Source: Salipiger mucosus DSM 16094
Lineage (GTDB): Bacteria; Pseudomonadota; Alphaproteobacteria; Rhodobacterales; Rhodobacteraceae
NCBI RefSeq assembly: GCF_000442255.1
Contig: NZ_KE557275.1
Location: 423,712-487,711 of the forward strand
Length of the DNA: 64,000 nt
Direction: 5' to 3'
The notes under the pieces are model-generated. The model worked only from the letters and a program-made list of their open reading frames with translations. It searched no databases and was not told the DNA's origin. Positions 34,293-41,941 of the stretch are shown here, one piece after another; positions within the stretch are counted from its first letter, which is position 1, and each line of letters opens with the position of its first letter. Made by a program: the position numbers and the translations under genes.

Positions 34293-35483
34293 TCAGGTGA
34301 GGGTTAACACCGTCTTGAAATGGCTGTCCCACGTCGGCGGCGCGAAGCCGCCGGCCCTGTCGTCGCGTGTGTCCGGGGCCGCCCGATGCTCCTCGGTCAA
34401 GCGTTTTATCGTTTCAATCCAACGATACCGGTCGGTCACCGCGGCGTAAACGGGAATATCGCCCAGCGTCTCGTGCACCACCGGCAGGTCGGATGCGACG
34501 ACCGGCACGCCCAGGGCGGCGGCTTCGAGCGGGGGCAGGCCGTAGCCCTCGGCGTGGCTGGGAAAGAGCAGCCCGGCGCTGTCGGCGAGCAGGGCAAAGA
34601 CCTCGGCGTCGCTGCAGCCGGGCCGTTCGTGCACGCCCGGGATCCCCCGGTCGAGGCGGGCAAAAACATCGGCGTTGTTCCAGCCGCGCGTGCCGCAGAT
34701 CAGCAGATGCGCCTCGGGGCGCTCGCGCTCCCAGATGTCGAGCAGCAGCGCGTGGTTCTTGCGCGGCTCGATGGTGCCCAGAACGACGAAAAAGGGCTTC
34801 CCCGTCCAGGGCCCGCGCGGGGCGCGCCCCGGCTGCGGGCGATCGAGGCCCAGCGGCGCGACCACCGTCTCGGGGTGCAGGCCCTGCGGCGCCAGCAGCC
34901 GCTGCACGTCGGCCTCGGTCACATGCGAATTGCAGATCAGCAGGCTGGCCTCGGCCCCCGCCAGCTCCAGGAAGGCGCGGAACCGCTCGGGCACGCCCTC
35001 GGCCGCGTATTCGGGAAAGTCGAGCGGGATCGTGTCGTGCAGCAGCACCGAGATCCGCGCGCCCGGGATGCCCTTCAGCGCGGCGACGGTGCGGTCGGTC
35101 AGGTTGGTGTGGCCGGTGTTGATATAGGCGATGCCCTCGGGCAGCTGCGCCTTCAGCGTCCGCGCCAGCGCCACCCGCCGCAGGCCCGCCTCGGCCCGGG
35201 CGCGGGTCGGATCGGTGCCGCGGCGCAGCCGCGACAGCCGGTCCGGCGGCGCCCAGTCCTGCGCATCCAGCCGGCGCCTGAAATCGGCGCAACCCGCCGC
35301 GTCGAGCAGGATGAATCCCAGCGTCGACCGCACCAGCCCGAAAAGCGGCACGTCCTCGGCCAGCAGCCGCGACAGATAGGCGTATTCCACCCGGTCGACG
35401 CCCGTGAAGGGCCGCCCGGCGCGGGAGACGAGCCGCGTCAGGTCGAGAAGTCGCGCCGGAGGGTCAGCCCTCGTAGTGTCCAT
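34293..35483 (-). CDS. Glycosyltransferase family 4
   Basis: 396 residues, GT-B. The N-domain begins LLDLTRLVSRAGRPFTGVDRVEYAYLSRLL, with VLLHDTIPLDFPEY and ASLLICNSHVTEADV. The donor domain has FFVVLGTIEPRKNHALLLDIW near 228-248 and GLLFPSHAEGYGLPPLEAAALGVPVVASDLPVVHE, with the two family glutamates. This subtype is close to mannosyl/rhamnosyl transferases of capsule and O-antigen loci, but the sugar cannot be named. The ATG overlaps the 3' end of galE by 20 bases, so galE and this gene are co-translated. Confidence 0.88.
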   Translation of the reverse strand: MDTTRADPPARLLDLTRLVSRAGRPFTGVDRVEYAYLSRLLAEDVPLFGLVRSTLGFILLDAAGCADFRRRLDAQDWAPPDRLSRLRRGTDPTRARAEAGLRRVALARTLKAQLPEGIAYINTGHTNLTDRTVAALKGIPGARISVLLHDTIPLDFPEYAAEGVPERFRAFLELAGAEASLLICNSHVTEADVQRLLAPQGLHPETVVAPLGLDRPQPGRAPRGPWTGKPFFVVLGTIEPRKNHALLLDIWERERPEAHLLICGTRGWNNADVFARLDRGIPGVHERPGCSDAEVFALLADSAGLLFPSHAEGYGLPPLEAAALGVPVVASDLPVVHETLGDIPVYAAVTDRYRWIETIKRLTEEHRAAPDTRDDRAGGFAPPTWDSHFKTVLTLT

Positions 35484-36447
35484 TCTGGTGCCAGCGCCAG
35501 GCGTCGGCGATCATCTGCGGCATGGTCGAACGTCCGGGCGTCCAGCCCAGCTCGGCCGCCGCGCGGGTCGAGCCCGAGACCAGCTTGGTCGCGTCGCCGG
35601 CGCGGCGCGGCCCCTCGGAGTGCGGCACCTCGCGGTTGGTGACGGCGCGCGACGCGTCGATCACCTCGCGCACGGAAAAGCCGTCCCCGGTGCCCAGGTT
35701 GAAGACCCGGCTGCCCTTGTCCTCGCGCAGCCACTCCAGCCCCAGCACGTGGGCGTCGACGAGGTCCATGACGTGGACGTAGTCGCGCACGCAGGTGCCG
35801 TCGGGCGTGTCGTAGTCGGTCCCGTTGATCGTCAGCGCCGGGCGCTTGCCGTCGATCGCCTCGAGCATCACCGGGATCAGGTGCGTCTCGGGGCGGTGGT
35901 GTTCGCCCACCTCGCCCTCGGGGTCGGCACCCGCCACGTTGAAGTAGCGGAAGATCACGTGCTTCAGCCCGTGCGCCGCCTCGAAGTCGCGCAGGATGTT
36001 CTCGACCGCGCGCTTGGAGGCGCCGTAGGCGTTCAGCGGCTCCTGTGGGGTGTGTTCGTCCAGCACGACGTTGTCATGCTCGCCGTAGGTGGCGCAGGTC
36101 GAGGAGAAGACGAAGCTCTTGCAGCCCGCCGCGCAGGCCGCCTCGATCAGCGTGAGCGAGCCCTCGACGTTGTTGCGCCAGTAGAGGCCGGGCTCGGCCA
36201 TGGCCTCGCCCACTTGGCTGAGCGCGGCGAAATGCATGACCGCCACGGGTTGATACTGCGCAAAGACCTCGTCCAGCCGCGCGCGGTCGGACAGCGATCC
36301 CTCTTCGAGCGGGCCGAACTTCACCGCGTCCCGCCAGCCGGTGACGAGGTTGTCGTAGGTGACGGGGGTATATCCGGCGGCGCGCAGCGCCTTGCAGGCG
36401 TGCGAGCCGATATAGCCCGCACCGCCGGTGACCAGAACGTTCGTCAA
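35464..36447 (-). CDS. galE: UDP-glucose 4-epimerase
   Basis: Interconverts UDP-glucose and UDP-galactose. 327 residues: VTGGAGYIGSHACKAL at 5-20, SSTCATYGEH near 120 (Ser/Thr of the active site), YGASKRAVE (YxxxK) near 145 and NVAGADPEGEVGEHH, all standard GalE. The start is TTG at 36447, seven bases behind the galU stop, with GGAG of the galU 3' end serving as SD. No ATG lies nearby, and the protein begins naturally there (TNVLVTGGAGYIG). It supplies UDP-Gal to the transferases that follow. Confidence 0.95.
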   Translation of the reverse strand: MTNVLVTGGAGYIGSHACKALRAAGYTPVTYDNLVTGWRDAVKFGPLEEGSLSDRARLDEVFAQYQPVAVMHFAALSQVGEAMAEPGLYWRNNVEGSLTLIEAACAAGCKSFVFSSTCATYGEHDNVVLDEHTPQEPLNAYGASKRAVENILRDFEAAHGLKHVIFRYFNVAGADPEGEVGEHHRPETHLIPVMLEAIDGKRPALTINGTDYDTPDGTCVRDYVHVMDLVDAHVLGLEWLREDKGSRVFNLGTGDGFSVREVIDASRAVTNREVPHSEGPRRAGDATKLVSGSTRAAAELGWTPGRSTMPQMIADAWRWHQNGHYEG

Positions 36448-36453
36448 GATGTC

Positions 36454-37350
36454 TTACTCCGCGGCTTTGCGGGCCGAGACGACCTCGTGCAGGTAGGCCT
36501 CGAGATCGTCGCGCAGGTCGGGGCGGTCGAGCCCGAAGGCGACCGTCGCCTGCAGGAAGCCCGCCTTGGAGCCGCAGTCATAGCGCTGGCCGTTGAAGCG
36601 GTAGCCGAAGACGCCGTCGGTTTCGCTGCCGATCTGCCGCGCGATGGCGTCGGTAAGCTGGATCTCGCCCCCGGCGCCGGTCTGTTTCTCGTCGAGGTTG
36701 CGCAGGATCTGCGGCGACAGGATGTAGCGGCCGATCACGGCGAGGTTCGAGGGCGCGGTGCCGGGCTTGGGCTTCTCGACCATGCCCTTGACCGACACGA
36801 GGTTGCCCATGTCCTGCTCGACGTCGAGGATGCCGTAGGACGAGGCCTTGTCGGCGGGCACCTCCATGGCGGCGACCATGTTGCCGCCGGTCTCTTCGTA
36901 GGCGGCGGTCATCTGCTGCAGGCAGGGGGTGTCGGCGGCGATCACGTCGTCGGGCAGGATGACGGCGAAGGGCTCGTCCCCGATCAGCCGGCGGGCGCAC
37001 CAGACCGCGTGGCCGAGACCCAGCGCCTTGTGCTGGCGGAGGTAGGCGACCTCGCCCGATTCCATGTTGGTGGATTCGAGAATTTCCAGCAGCTCGTCCT
37101 TGCCCTTGTTCTTGAGCTCCTGTTCGAGCTGCGGGGCACGGTCGAAGTAATCCTCCAGCGCGCCCTTGCCGCGCGAGGTGACGAAGATGAATTCCTTGAT
37201 CCCGGCCGCGCGCGCCTCGTCGATGGCGTACTGGACGAGCGGGCGGTCGACCAGGGTCATGATTTCCTTGGGAACAGACTTGGTCGCCGGGAGGAAACGG
37301 GTGCCCAGTCCCGCCACCGGGAAGATTGCTTTGGTCACCTTGTTGCGCAT
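36454..37350 (-). CDS. galU: UTP-glucose-1-phosphate uridylyltransferase
   Basis: 298 residues. Forms UDP-glucose from UTP and glucose-1-phosphate. The nucleotide-binding start KAIFPVAGLGTRFLPATKSVPKEI lies near 7-30. VEKPKPGTAPSNLAVIGRYIL is near 185-205, and DCGSKAGFLQATVAFGL is near 265. Length matches bacterial GalU. It is the first gene of the galU-galE-GT4-GT2-GT14-sulfotransferase run, apparently with its own promoter at 37411-37439. Confidence 0.97.
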   Translation of the reverse strand: MRNKVTKAIFPVAGLGTRFLPATKSVPKEIMTLVDRPLVQYAIDEARAAGIKEFIFVTSRGKGALEDYFDRAPQLEQELKNKGKDELLEILESTNMESGEVAYLRQHKALGLGHAVWCARRLIGDEPFAVILPDDVIAADTPCLQQMTAAYEETGGNMVAAMEVPADKASSYGILDVEQDMGNLVSVKGMVEKPKPGTAPSNLAVIGRYILSPQILRNLDEKQTGAGGEIQLTDAIARQIGSETDGVFGYRFNGQRYDCGSKAGFLQATVAFGLDRPDLRDDLEAYLHEVVSARKAAE

Positions 37351-37410
37351 CAGACGTCTTCCTTGATCAACTTGTGGCGCGGGGGCGCCGAATACTGTTC
37401 GATCACTAAC

Positions 37411-37439
37411 ACTTTATCGCGTCGGGTGACACCGTTCAA
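37411..37439 (-). promoter_or_regulatory. Candidate sigma-70 promoter of galU
   Basis: Read on the minus strand: TTGAAC (37439-37434), 17-base spacer, TAAAGT (37416-37411). The -35 box overlaps the stop codon of the upstream glycosyltransferase. The leader to the galU ATG would be about 55 bases and is A+T-richer than its surroundings. Confidence 0.45.
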
Positions 37440-38716
37440 ATGCGCTCGCGTGTGTCTTTGCCGGTGCCCGGGATGCCCGTTTGTGCAGTGGTGTCGATGC
37501 CGCGCACCGTGGAGACGCGAACAACTTCGAGTTGCAGCCGCCGGCGGAAGAGCCCGGGCCGAATCAGCCGTCCCAGCCGGGTGCTGCGGCCCCAAAGGCC
37601 GCCCGCCTGTTCCCAGTACCCGTCGGGGTGGAAATGCACGGTATGGTAGAGTGTCGTGTGCGAGAAACGGAACAGGCTGACGATCTCTCCGGCGGCCGCC
37701 CGCGCGGCCGCCTCGCGGCGCAATGCAGCCCGCGACCAGGCCCGGCCGGCAACGACTGAACGCAGGGCGCCCGGGCGCCCGGGATAGGGCTGGAAGCGGG
37801 TTTCCGATGCCGAGAGCGGGGCTGGTGTGACGGCCGCCCGCCGCGCCCCTTCGCGGGCGCCCCGGTCGAGGCCGCGCAACAGGCGCCAGGCGTCGTCGGG
37901 TCCCAGCGGGCCGCGCTGCATCAGGACAACGAGGCGCTGCCGCTGCGCGGCGCGGAAGGTGCGCCAGGCGGAGTCGCGCTGCGCCTCGGGGCAATGCTTG
38001 CGCAGGAAAACCGCCATCGAGGCGCCGATCTCGGTCAGGTCGCGCGGGGTGCGGTCGCGGCTCCGGCGCGTGCTTTCGGCGTAGCCGTGATGCACCTGCG
38101 CCAGCGGCACGGCGGCAGCCGAGAGCCCGGCGTCAGCGCGGCGCAGGTCGAGGTCGGTCTCGTCGAGGTAGAACCGGAAGGCCGGGTCGAAGCCGCCGAG
38201 TTCCGCCAGCACCGACCGGCGCCAGGCCATGTTCGTGCCCTGCAGCTTGAGCGTGGCCTCGGACGGGGCGACCACGCGCGGCGCGGCGCCGGACAGCGGC
38301 AGCTCGGCCTCGTCACCCGTCGCGGTGACGGTGCGCGCGCGCCACTGGAAGTCGATGCCGTTGCGCCCGCGCACGTAGCCGCCGGCGGCCGCCACCCGCG
38401 CCTCGGCGAAGGGCGCCGCGAGATGGGTCAGCCAGGTGGGTTCGGGCACCGCGTCGTCGTCGAGGAAGGCCACGATCCCGCCCGCAGCCCGCGCGATCCC
38501 GCGGTTGCGCGCCTCCGAGATGTTGGCCTCGTCGAACGCCACGAGCTTGAGATGCGCCGCGTCCGGCCTCGACCGGACGCGCGCCGCGCCCTCGGGGCAG
38601 GCGACCACCACCACCTCGAAGGCGGGGTGGTCGAGTTGCGCCACGCCGGTCAGGCACAGGTCCAGCGCCGCCGGGCGGCCCCGGCTGACGATCACCACGC
38701 TGACCGGCGCGGGCAT
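37436..38716 (-). CDS. Glycosyltransferase family 2
   Basis: 426 residues. GT-A start VSVVIVSRGRPAALDLCLTGVAQL at 5-28, ISEARNRGIARAAGGIVAFLDDDAVPEPTWL near 85-115 with the DDD metal site, and LQGTNMAWRRSVLAELGGFDPAF with FYLDETDLDLRRADAG near 180-200 as acceptor/ED motif. The last about 170 residues are basic, without membrane helices, and unrecognised. The gene is 6 bases behind cysQ and upstream of galU. Sugar specificity is unknown. Confidence 0.87.
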   Translation of the reverse strand: MPAPVSVVIVSRGRPAALDLCLTGVAQLDHPAFEVVVVACPEGAARVRSRPDAAHLKLVAFDEANISEARNRGIARAAGGIVAFLDDDAVPEPTWLTHLAAPFAEARVAAAGGYVRGRNGIDFQWRARTVTATGDEAELPLSGAAPRVVAPSEATLKLQGTNMAWRRSVLAELGGFDPAFRFYLDETDLDLRRADAGLSAAAVPLAQVHHGYAESTRRSRDRTPRDLTEIGASMAVFLRKHCPEAQRDSAWRTFRAAQRQRLVVLMQRGPLGPDDAWRLLRGLDRGAREGARRAAVTPAPLSASETRFQPYPGRPGALRSVVAGRAWSRAALRREAAARAAAGEIVSLFRFSHTTLYHTVHFHPDGYWEQAGGLWGRSTRLGRLIRPGLFRRRLQLEVVRVSTVRGIDTTAQTGIPGTGKDTRERI

Positions 38717-38722
38717 GGGCGG

Positions 38723-39520
38723 TCAGCCCTCCTTGAGGTCCACCCCGGGCGCGTAGGCGATGAAGAAGGGGTTGGCGAAGCCCGGCTTGCCGTAGGCCAG
38801 CGGCGTGTGGTCGTCGAAGCGCACCACGCGGCCGCCGGCGCCGTGCAGCACCGCGTGGCCGGCCGCCGTGTCCCATTCCATCGTGCGGCCCAGCCGCGGG
38901 TAGATGTCGGCCTCGCCCGTCGCGACAAGGCAGAACTTCAGCGAGGAGCCGGCGCTCTTGGAATCCTTCACCGCGTACTTGTTGATGTAGGTGTCGGTGG
39001 CCTCGTCGCGGTGCGACTTCGAGGCCACGACCATCAGCGCGGAATTGTCGGCCTCCGAGACCTTGATCGGCGTCGTCTCGCCCTGCGTCTCCTTGTCGAA
39101 GGGGCCGACCTCCTCGACCGAGTGGCCGACGGAATCGGTGTAGAACATCCGGCCCTTGGCGGGCGCGTAGACCACGCCGCGCGTCGGCACGCCGTCCTCG
39201 ACCAGTGCGATGTTCACGGTGAAATCGCCGCGCCGCTTCACGAATTCCTTGGTGCCGTCCAGCGGATCGACGATGAGAAAGGTCATCGCCTCGACGTCAT
39301 GGCTGTCGGCCTGTTCCTCGGTCACCAGCGGCATGTCCGGAAAGGCGTCGCGCAGGCCGGCCGAGATCAGGGCGTCGGCGGCCTCGTCGGCCTCGGTCAC
39401 GGGGCTGGAATCGGACTTCACCTTCACGTCGAAGTCGTCGGAGTTGTAGATCTCCATGATCTTGTCGCCCGCCTCGAGCGCCAGTCGCCGCATCGCCGTG
39501 ACCAGGGTTTCGTAATTCAA
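38723..39520 (-). CDS. cysQ: 3'(2'),5'-bisphosphate nucleotidase (PAP phosphatase)
   Basis: 265 residues of the inositol-monophosphatase fold, hydrolysing PAP, the by-product of PAPS-dependent sulfotransfer, to AMP. The metal-site motifs are VTEADEAADALI with LVTEEQ near 65-70, IVDPLDGTKEFV near 82-93, and TMEWDTAAGHAVLHGAGG near 210-227. TTG at 39520 is chosen because AAGGAG lies seven bases before it; an ATG at 39556 would add a Pro/Arg-rich dozen residues and lacks an SD. Lying on the same strand as a sulfotransferase gene, it probably serves glycan sulfation as well as cysteine synthesis. Confidence 0.92.
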   Translation of the reverse strand: MNYETLVTAMRRLALEAGDKIMEIYNSDDFDVKVKSDSSPVTEADEAADALISAGLRDAFPDMPLVTEEQADSHDVEAMTFLIVDPLDGTKEFVKRRGDFTVNIALVEDGVPTRGVVYAPAKGRMFYTDSVGHSVEEVGPFDKETQGETTPIKVSEADNSALMVVASKSHRDEATDTYINKYAVKDSKSAGSSLKFCLVATGEADIYPRLGRTMEWDTAAGHAVLHGAGGRVVRFDDHTPLAYGKPGFANPFFIAYAPGVDLKEG

Positions 39521-39647
39521 AGCGCCACTCCTTTTCCGCGCAGGACGCGGATTCATTGATCTGAAAGTCTCCGCCCCTTATGGTCCCGACAGGCGCAAGG
39601 GGCAAGAAAACCCGCCATCGCAGCAGGCGTTTCAGGGACGACAGGCC

Positions 39648-40478
39648 ATGTTTCAGACACATGCACCGCGCTCGCGGCTCGGCTCGGCGCTCTACGTCTG
39701 CGAGTTGATCTACCACAACTCGGTGCGCGCGGTGCGCAAGACCCACGGCAACGCCTTCATGGCGATCTTCATGAACATGCTGCAGACGGTCGTCTTCGTG
39801 CTGGCCTTCTACTTCATGTTCATGGTGCTGGGGATGCGGGGCAGCGCGCTGCGGGGCGACTTCATGATCTACATCATGACCGGCGTCTTCCTCTACATGA
39901 CCCATTCCAAGACGCTGGGCGCGGTCGTCGGGTCCGAGGGGCCCGCAAGCCCGATGATGCAGCACGCGCCGATGAACACGGCGATCGCCATCGCCTCGGC
40001 CATGCTCAGCACGCTCTACATCCAGGTGCTGTCGCTCTTCGCGATCCTCTTCGTCTACGACGTGGCCTTCAATCCCTTCGTCATGCAGGAGATCCACGAT
40101 CCCATCGGCTGTCTCGCGATGATGCTGCTGGCCTGGTTCTCGGGCGCGGCCATCGGCATGGTCTTCCTCGCCGCCAAGCCATGGTTCCCGACGCCGGTCA
40201 ACATCATCTCGACGGTCTACCAGCGCGCCAACATGATCGCCTCGGGCAAGATGTTCGTGGCCAACACGCTGCCCGGCTACATGCTGGTGATGTTCGACTG
40301 GAACCCGCTCTTCCACGCCATCGACCAGTCGCGCGGTTATGCCTTCTCGAACTATTTCCCCCGCAACTCGAGCTGGGAATATGCGCTGTACTTGTCGCTC
40401 GTGCTCATCATGATCGGACTCATGGGAGAGTTCTACACGCGGCGGCACGCCTCGGCCTCCTGGATGGCCCGGCGCTGA
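39648..40478 (+). CDS. ABC-2 type polysaccharide export permease (KpsM/RkpT-like)
   Basis: 276 residues with six hydrophobic helices (for example MLQTVVFVLAFYFMFMVLGM near 44-63 and YIQVLSLFAILFVYDVAF near 125-142) in the ABC-2 permease pattern. The end FYTRRHASASWMARR is typical of the family. It would move lipid-linked capsular polysaccharide across the inner membrane with a KpsT-type ATPase. No such ATPase, nor KpsD/KpsE partners, is next to it. Divergent from cysQ with 127 bases between. Confidence 0.8.
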   Translation: MFQTHAPRSRLGSALYVCELIYHNSVRAVRKTHGNAFMAIFMNMLQTVVFVLAFYFMFMVLGMRGSALRGDFMIYIMTGVFLYMTHSKTLGAVVGSEGPASPMMQHAPMNTAIAIASAMLSTLYIQVLSLFAILFVYDVAFNPFVMQEIHDPIGCLAMMLLAWFSGAAIGMVFLAAKPWFPTPVNIISTVYQRANMIASGKMFVANTLPGYMLVMFDWNPLFHAIDQSRGYAFSNYFPRNSSWEYALYLSLVLIMIGLMGEFYTRRHASASWMARR

Positions 40479-40502
40479 CGCCCGCAGGGAGAGGATAAGG
40501 CG

Positions 40503-41108
40503 ATGATACGGACGACAATGGCGATGATGCTGGCGGCGGGCACCGCCGCGGCGCAGGACTACCCGGCGCTGCACGCGGTGACGGGCGTGGCCCCGGACGA
40601 CGTGCTGAACCTGCGCGCGGGCCCCGACGCCGGGGCCGAGATCCGCGGCACGCTGGCGCCCGATGCCACGGGGGTCGAGGTGACGGCGGCGAACGACGAC
40701 GGCACATGGGGCCGCGTCAACACCGGCGAGGGGCACGCCTGGGCCTCGCTCTCCTACCTCGCACCACAGGAGGGCGGCGCGCTGCCCGAGGTGTCCTCGG
40801 TGACATGCTTCGGGACCGAGCCGTTCTGGAACTACGCGGTCACCCAATCCGGCAGCGCCACCTTTTCCGGCGTCGACGAGGAGACCGCGACGCTGCAGGC
40901 CGATGCGGTCCGCCGGGCCGCCGGGCATTCCGCGCCCTACGTCTCGGTCGCGGGGGCGCCGGAGCGTCAGGCCGTGCTGGTCATGACCCCCGACGCGCAG
41001 TGCTCCGACGGCATGTCCGACAGGCTTTTCGGCCTTTCGGCGACGCTGGTGCTCACGGGGCAGGTCTCGCGCGCGCTGACCGGCTGCTGCTCCATCGCGC
41101 CGCGCTGA
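40503..41108 (+). CDS. Secreted SH3b-domain protein (COG3650-like)
   Basis: 201 residues. A short signal peptide (MAMMLAAGTAAAQ, cleavage near residue 18) is followed by a bacterial SH3 domain at about 22-88 (VTGVAPDDVLNLRAGPDAGAEIRGTL, then WGRVNTGEGHAWASLSYL). A second small domain opens with VTCFGTEPFWNYAV and ends with Cys-rich GCCSIAPR; the CxGTEPFW start is that of the COG3650/YajI-type lipocalin-like domain. Probably periplasmic and cell-wall interacting; function unknown. It follows the permease gene by 24 bases and may be on its transcript. Confidence 0.75.
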   Translation: MIRTTMAMMLAAGTAAAQDYPALHAVTGVAPDDVLNLRAGPDAGAEIRGTLAPDATGVEVTAANDDGTWGRVNTGEGHAWASLSYLAPQEGGALPEVSSVTCFGTEPFWNYAVTQSGSATFSGVDEETATLQADAVRRAAGHSAPYVSVAGAPERQAVLVMTPDAQCSDGMSDRLFGLSATLVLTGQVSRALTGCCSIAPR

Positions 41109-41115
41109 GGGCGCC

Positions 41116-41721
41116 TCAGGTCACGACCCGCAGTGTCAGGTTGATGCGCCCGCCCTGCGGCAGCAGCGTGGACGAGCCGAAGCGGATGCGGTCCACCCCG
41201 TGATAGCGCAGCCGCGCCTCGCCGCCCATGACCACCACGTCGCCGGAACGCAGCCAGATCGACTCGGTCTTGCCGCCGCGCTCGGGGTTGCCCATCCGGA
41301 ACAGCCCCTCGTCCCCCAGCGAGACCGAGAGGACGGGCTGCGAGAAATCCTGCTCGTCCTCGTCGCGGTGCAGGCCCATGCGCGCGCCCTCGCCGTACCA
41401 GTTGATGAGACAGCACTCCGGATCGCGCGTGGCGCCCGAGACGTCGTTCCAGATCGCCATGACCTCGTCGGGGATCGGCGGCCAGGCCATGCCCTCGGGG
41501 TGGCGCTCCTCGTAGCGATAGCCCCTGCGGTCCGTCACCCAGCCAAAGCGGCCGGCCGCGCTCATGCGCACCGACATGGGGCGGCCGCGCGGCGTGACCG
41601 GCTGGAACAGCGGCGCCACGCGCAGGCAGTCGCGCAGGGCCTCGACCAGCGCCTCCTGCGCGGGGCGGTCCAGGTAGCCCGCGTGGATTTTGAAACCGCG
41701 TCGTTCGATCACCTCGGACAT
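41116..41721 (-). CDS. alkB: AlkB-type alpha-ketoglutarate-dependent dioxygenase
   Basis: 201 residues. Oxidative demethylase for 1-methyladenine/3-methylcytosine in DNA or RNA. Fe(II) ligands: His and Asp in GLHRDEDE near 122-129, and His in RLRYHGVDRI near 178. The 2-oxoglutarate Arg lies in GGRINLTLR near the C-terminus. CCLINWYGEGARMGLHRDEDE matches the AlkB core NxYxxGxxxxxHxD. The start is taken at ATG 41721; an ATG at 41739 adds six residues. Convergent with the SH3 gene at eight bases. With nth and the Ada-like gene it is the third alkylation/oxidation repair function in the window. Confidence 0.92.
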   Translation of the reverse strand: MSEVIERRGFKIHAGYLDRPAQEALVEALRDCLRVAPLFQPVTPRGRPMSVRMSAAGRFGWVTDRRGYRYEERHPEGMAWPPIPDEVMAIWNDVSGATRDPECCLINWYGEGARMGLHRDEDEQDFSQPVLSVSLGDEGLFRMGNPERGGKTESIWLRSGDVVVMGGEARLRYHGVDRIRFGSSTLLPQGGRINLTLRVVT

Positions 41722-41797
41722 GGCGTCTTTGTTCCGCATATCGCCCGGGCGTGCAAAGAATTTCCCGCCAAATGGGCGAATGAGCCGGGCGCGGGCG

Positions 41798-41826
41798 CTT
41801 GCAGCGCCAAAACCCCCTCCTTATAT
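41798..41826 (+). promoter_or_regulatory. Heat-shock (sigma-32, RpoH) promoter of dnaKJ
   Basis: CTTG at 41798-41801, then 18 bases, then CTTATAT at 41820-41826. This matches the alphaproteobacterial RpoH consensus CTTG-N17/18-CyTATnT. Transcription would start about 41834, giving a leader of roughly 105 bases before dnaK. Confidence 0.7.
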
Positions 41827-41941
41827 ACCCTCCGAACGCCGCGAGGCCCCCCGCCGAACGGCATGTCACAAGCGGGGCAGGATGCCGTAATCGGGTCCGG
41901 ATGCCTCGTGCCATCGCCTTGAATACGAAAGGGATCGAAAC

